64,000 nucleotides of DNA from Lumbricus terrestris. Taxonomy: Eukaryota > Annelida > Clitellata > Crassiclitellata > Lumbricidae. The stretch is from contig OX457039.1 of the NCBI GenBank assembly GCA_949752735.1, positions 47,901,218 to 47,965,217 on the forward strand. Reading direction: 5' to 3'. This document shows, piece by piece, positions 59,506 to 64,000 of this stretch (positions are counted from its first letter, which is position 1; every line of letters starts with the position of its first letter). Made by a program: the position numbers and the translations under genes. The notes under the pieces were generated by a model. That model was not told the DNA's origin. It did no database searches and saw only the letters and a list, made by a program, of their open reading frames with translations.

Positions 59506-61550
59506 CAAATGTATTGCATGCTTGACAACCAGTGCACTACTAAAGATTTTTCCACTATTGATACACTAGGATGTTATAGCTGTAAAATTTTATGTCCTGA
59601 ATAATTGGTCGGCAAGGGACAAGGCATATTGATATTTCATGGTATAACAATGGTTGGCACTGAATATATCATGTTTGAATGGCTTATCTGAATGGCTGCA
59701 GTGTGAGCTCAGTTTACGGCATATCTGGATGGCAGTTGGTTTATCATTGTCGTTGTATTGTATTTCAGGATTTCTAAGGCCTGTGCCTCTCTCAGTTAAA
59801 CTGAATCAATTGAGCTCCCAGTGCAAGAAAGGAAAAGTCTTAGATTAGAGGTGGAGCTAGCAATACCCTGGGCAGTTAAAATCAAAAATCACTTAAAATA
59901 TTTGGTCTTTGAGGGAAGATCAGTCCAGATCAGAGGGCATGTACAATTGTACATGCACGGTGCTGGGCAGGAGCAGACTTTCTGAGTTTGTAACAGTTCC
60001 ACTGTTCCAGTCCAAGATATTAACAAGAGGTCATTTAGTCTGAAGAACGTGACCAAAAACAGCCAAGGAAGGTTGAAGGATAAGATCACGAAGATAGTAT
60101 AGATGCCCTGTCTTGGCAGCAGTGGGTATAGTCCCAGTAGGCTCCTTATTTGGGTGGTAAGTGACTAGGCAACATCCTGTCTGATTCCCTTCAAATGATG
60201 CATTTTATTTTTGTATATGTTGATAAAACTGCCATGGATGCATGTGCCACAGGGAGTTTGAAAAGGTATTGCTAGAAGTGATCACAATGATGGTGATAAA
60301 TGGCTATGGAAATTTTTAAATCCTATTTGCTCGAGAGAACTATTGTGCTGTAGTAGGCTATTATGCTCAAATATCTCAAATAATGTGCTGCATTTGATAT
60401 CCAGCAACACTTGAGAGCACACCAGTTATTACGTACCAGTCTTAAATAAGGTTGGAACAATAAAATTTAAAAGTCTTTAATTGCATGTTGTTTATAGTGT
60501 TCATAGCATACTGGTAATTGGGGAATAAGTGATTTTGCACGTGGGTATTAATAAAAAAAATGGCGACAAAGGAATGAGGGTCATGGCTGGAATAGGGAGA
60601 TGCTTTGGTTTTGATGGATAGCATTTCCAGCATTTCCAGCATTATATTGGTGAGTCTTTGTACAGGAATCTCTTGAAATGTACGAAACATGCTAATGAAG
60701 TCACAAATCACAGTTCCTGCCAAGAATGACACTGAAACAGTTGAAAGCTGTGATGACATTGATGGGTGCTCTGCTATAGGATGAAATAATCACGATCCAG
60801 ACTGCTTCAGAATAGAAATTTCCATGAGTTCAGCTGGAGTTTTTTTTATCTGCTTATCAGGCCTATTGCATCTGAGTCTGAGCGTTGGCATATTTTACAG
60901 CCAGTGTCTGAAAAACAGTTCATAAGCGCCTCTCAGGCTTTTTGTGATTGTTTCATCACATTTGTGCGGCTAAAAGCCTGCTGAAGTTGACCAATGTCCT
61001 TTGTAACGGAGTTGCGTTGTTTTTTTTAGGTGGAATAACCTGTAAATGGAATTTCTTATTTATGGTTGCCCTTGATCTTATTTTATTATTGGGCTTCGTA
61101 GGAAGTGTGATGCTATAGCAGAGTTTGCCTTATTTTGAAATTGCTAGTTGAGTTATGATTTCTAACAACCTAGGGTAATTTTGAAGCCAGGGACCTTTGG
61201 GCTCAGCAGGGAAGTAGTCTCTGAATTTCACCATTATTCACTTCATTGCAGGTTATAGTGCTTTGATTTTTATTTGCCTATTAGGAACATCATGTGACTG
61301 ATTTAAAAGGTTCAGGATACTACTTGCATACAGATATACTCTATACTTCAACTGTGCAATTCCTGGATTTATTTGTATAATTTTTTTATTATCTGTGCAC
61401 GAAGTAATTTCTCTTTGAGTACACTCATACAGAGAATGGCCTTGTGGAGATTTTATGAAAATTTGAATGCTTGTTTAGCCACCTACCTCCAAAGAAAATC
61501 TTGCATACGATATGAAGGAATTTTGCAAGAGGACATTAGTTTCTAATTAA
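59227..61550. other. non-coding, nothing recognised
   Basis: Contains (GT)n and (AT)n at about 59454-59507. Otherwise it is unique AT-rich sequence without supported exons. Confidence 0.4.
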
Positions 61551-61551
61551 C

Positions 61552-61686
<135 letters not shown>

Positions 61687-61884
61687 CATATCATCATCTT
61701 CATTGCATTTGTTGTCAGTGTCTGATGCAGTGTAGTGTGGTATTGATGGTTGTATGTCTCTGTTCTTGTTGTTGCTGCTTTTTTCATATTGATCTGGTCT
61801 TTGAGTCTTCACGTGTATTACACTAAGATATAAACTATGCCACTTGCATATAACATTTACTTAATGGAGATGTGCGCTAATCTA

Positions 61885-62115
61885 CTCTACTGGCTAGCAT
61901 GCTGGGATTCAGTCAAAAGGTCAGAGTTGCAGATCCCTGCCAGAATTTGTTTTTGATTTCTGCCCCATTTGCATACGTAGCCAGTGCAGATACTATGGGT
62001 ATACACTGACCATATGCTGTTGGTGGGAAAATGAGAAGGGAAGGAGGGAGATAAGGACTGGCCATCTGTCTGCACCTGCTGAGGCTAAGAAATATGGGGT
62101 ATCTAGCACATTGGA
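61885..62115 (+). repeat. SINE-like element, second family (copy 2)
   Basis: Shares order and wording with 7715-7895: 'TGGCTAGCATGCTGGGATTC', a degenerate B box, 'GATTTCTGCCCCATTTG' and 'ATACACTGACC'. It has drifted more than the first copy. Confidence 0.4.
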
Positions 62116-62149
62116 CCCCCATGGTTGCTTGTCCAGCAAGCTTGAAGGA

Positions 62150-62152
<3 letters not shown>

Positions 62153-62187
<35 letters not shown>
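62153..62187. repeat. (AT)n microsatellite
   Basis: About 17 AT units. Confidence 0.9.
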
Positions 62188-62190
<3 letters not shown>

Positions 62191-62848
62191 GGTGTGTCTA
62201 AAAATTAAAATCTTGATGCCAATATCGACCAATATGATTTTGTGTTCCACCTTCAGAAGTATAGTTATCTGCCAAATTAGATGAAAATCGGAATAGATTT
62301 AGGACTTGCTCAAAGCACTGGAAGGATAGCCACTTAGGCAACATTGTGACACATTGTAATTTTCACAGATCCAAGCAAGATTGGACGCATAGCCATCAGA
62401 TATAAGGCAAAATCCAAAGAAGCACTGTAAGTTGTCATAGTTTATTCCTCTTAGTACATTTGAAAAATCTGGATTTACTTTACCATTGCAGAACAAATTG
62501 TTTCTCTCCTTTATTGCTGACCAGGACTTCATTGAAGGACTGCATAAGAGTCACTCCCAGATCATTCGTCTCTCTTAGGTCGGGTCAGCTATTATGATTT
62601 TGCCTCACTGTGTGATTGTTCTGACTACTATGGTCGCGGGTCTCAATCACGAAGAGAGCAGCCCAATCCGAGGATCTTGAATATTTTTGGTGGTGGCTTT
62701 TGGTAAGCTTACAGTAGGAAGCCTCTCATGAGATCAGATCCCAGGTCATCAAATTCGTTGCGCATGCTGTAGTCTAAGATTCGTCAAAAAGCTGTGGCCA
62801 ACCAGGATCTATGACAAAAATCAAAGGTGTCTGGAAAATACTGTTAGG

Positions 62849-63009
62849 CAGTGGCGTAGCCAGGAATTTTTCATGGGGGGGTTTTATGGCGGGAAACCCT
62901 GTTTTTTGCTATTTTTCTTACTCAAATGAAAAAATAACCTTAAAAATCTTTTTCTCGGAGCCAATGGGGGGTTTTAACCCCCGAAACCCCCCCCTTGCCT
63001 ACGCCACTG
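62849..63009. mobile_element. hAT miniature element, CAGTGGCGTAGCC-type ends
   Basis: 161 bp flanked by an exact 8-bp duplication CTGTTAGG (62841-62848 and 63010-63017). The ends are CAGTGGCGTAGCC and the complement of CAGTGGCGTAGGC. The interior holds facing G-rich and C-rich runs (GGGGGGG at about 62876 and CCCCCCC near 62988). It belongs to the same end family as 34198-34480 but is shorter. Confidence 0.92.
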
Positions 63010-63017
63010 CTGTTAGG

Positions 63018-64000
63018 GAGACATGTAAGACTTCTCTGGCATGGTATAGGTATGGATTCCCCTTTGAGCTTCATTGTTTCAGGTAAACAGGTGAAATAGG
63101 ACCCCGTGAGACTAAGTTGCTGTCACAGAGAGTGACACTTCGAATAAATGACTCGATACCTTTTCAGAGTAGGATGGTCGAGATTATCCTCTCTGTGCTT
63201 TGACGTCGCTGAATGGAAAATTGATAACTGAAAAGCCAGGTAAATCGCATATGACATCCAACGCCGTCGGTGAAATGCACCTGGTCACCTGTACTTTATT
63301 CCCTTTGGTGGAATTCATCTTTGGAAAATGACTATTAGCTCTATAGTAGCTCTTGACTAAAGACTTCCAATACTGGAGTCCTTGCAGAATCATGCAGTGA
63401 AACACTTTTCTAGAACAATTTCAGAGGCATGGTATCGATGGCGAGGTTCAAGGGTCCTTTCCCAATTTCACTTCCAGCTTCATGCATATGCCGCCCTTGC
63501 AACTCGTTTTACTCGCCACTGTGTCAAAACACATGGTCAGGATTTTGTCTTCCAATCCCCAGCTTCAGATCTCAGTCATCAAGAATCTGACATGACAATA
63601 GCTGTCACTGAGTGGAGTTAGGGGATGGCCAATAGCTTGGTAACAACCTTATGAAATATACCATTATCGTCCTGTCTCTGTAACATCTGGCATGAGCTTG
63701 TTATTCAAGTGAAGAGTAAGGTGAACTTGTGACTCAGAAGAATCTCTGCTGCCAGGACTGCAAGATCATCTCTCCCGCATTGAAACGTACAATTGCTACT
63801 GTCTGTGATACGTTGTCATCCAGACTGATTCCTTGGTGTATACGTAAATTGAGCAGTACCTTGCATGGGAACCTTTCCTTTGTGAAGACAGCCTCGCATA
63901 GCCGAAGTGATATCAGTAGTGCCTATCAACTAAATCTCAGCTTTTTGTAATCAATTTTGCATTGCGCCTGCTATATGATACAAGAATTAAAAGCACCACT
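63018..64000. other. non-coding to window end, nothing recognised
   Basis: Short open frames occur on both strands (for example 63382-63621) but have no family resemblance or splice support. The next exon of the host gene, if intron 3 is still running, is not in view. Confidence 0.35.

Overview
The window is animal (metazoan) nuclear DNA: AT-rich, with very long introns, GT-AG splice sites, many microsatellites and minisatellites, tRNA-derived SINEs, LINE remnants and short inverted-repeat DNA transposons. Nothing is prokaryotic. The repeats suggest an invertebrate, perhaps a marine deuterostome or a lophotrochozoan, but the species cannot be fixed from sequence alone.

Only one host gene is well supported, on the + strand. 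A CpG-rich promoter region (about 12.4-13.5 kb) leads into a probable non-coding first exon ending at 13567. After a 24 kb intron comes exon 2 (37639-38226), which holds a short upstream ORF and the AUG at 37920. After 8.65 kb comes exon 3 (46877-47035), joined in the same phase (1). Together they encode about 155 residues rich in Pro, Gly, Ala and Ser, with a seven-Ala run. This looks like the disordered N-terminal region of a transcriptional regulator, but the DNA-binding part would lie past the window and the family is not identified. Intron 3 would fill the rest of the window (at least 17 kb).

Most other recognisable content is mobile. Six hAT-type insertions are defined by their ends: five have exact 8-bp target duplications and the sixth sits inside a (GT)n repeat. 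Two still carry C-terminal transposase remnants. Two PIF/Harbinger-like elements (TTA duplications) lie in opposite orientations. There is one unclassified element with TA duplications, a possible 54-bp piggyBac-like miniature, and two LINE reverse-transcriptase remnants. One LINE is interrupted by a hAT element and may be 5'-inverted. A tRNA-derived SINE family shares its 3' tail with the other LINE.

Region by region: 1-12 kb, upstream DNA with a Harbinger-like element, SINEs, a hAT in a (GT)n tract and two minisatellites. 12-13.6 kb, CpG-rich promoter and first exon. 13.6-37.6 kb, intron 1, with a 426-bp exact tandem duplication, the second Harbinger-like element, the LINE/hAT nest and a 27-bp perfect hairpin. 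37.6-47 kb, coding exons and intron 2. 47-64 kb, intron 3 or downstream DNA with hAT elements, a pyrimidine-rich minisatellite-bearing element at 50.6-51.7 kb, a LINE end at 56 kb and several simple repeats. No clearly new molecular system is visible. The most unusual items are a 37-bp hAT insertion apparently derived from one transposon end, the doubled termini of the Harbinger-like pair, and the LINE nest.
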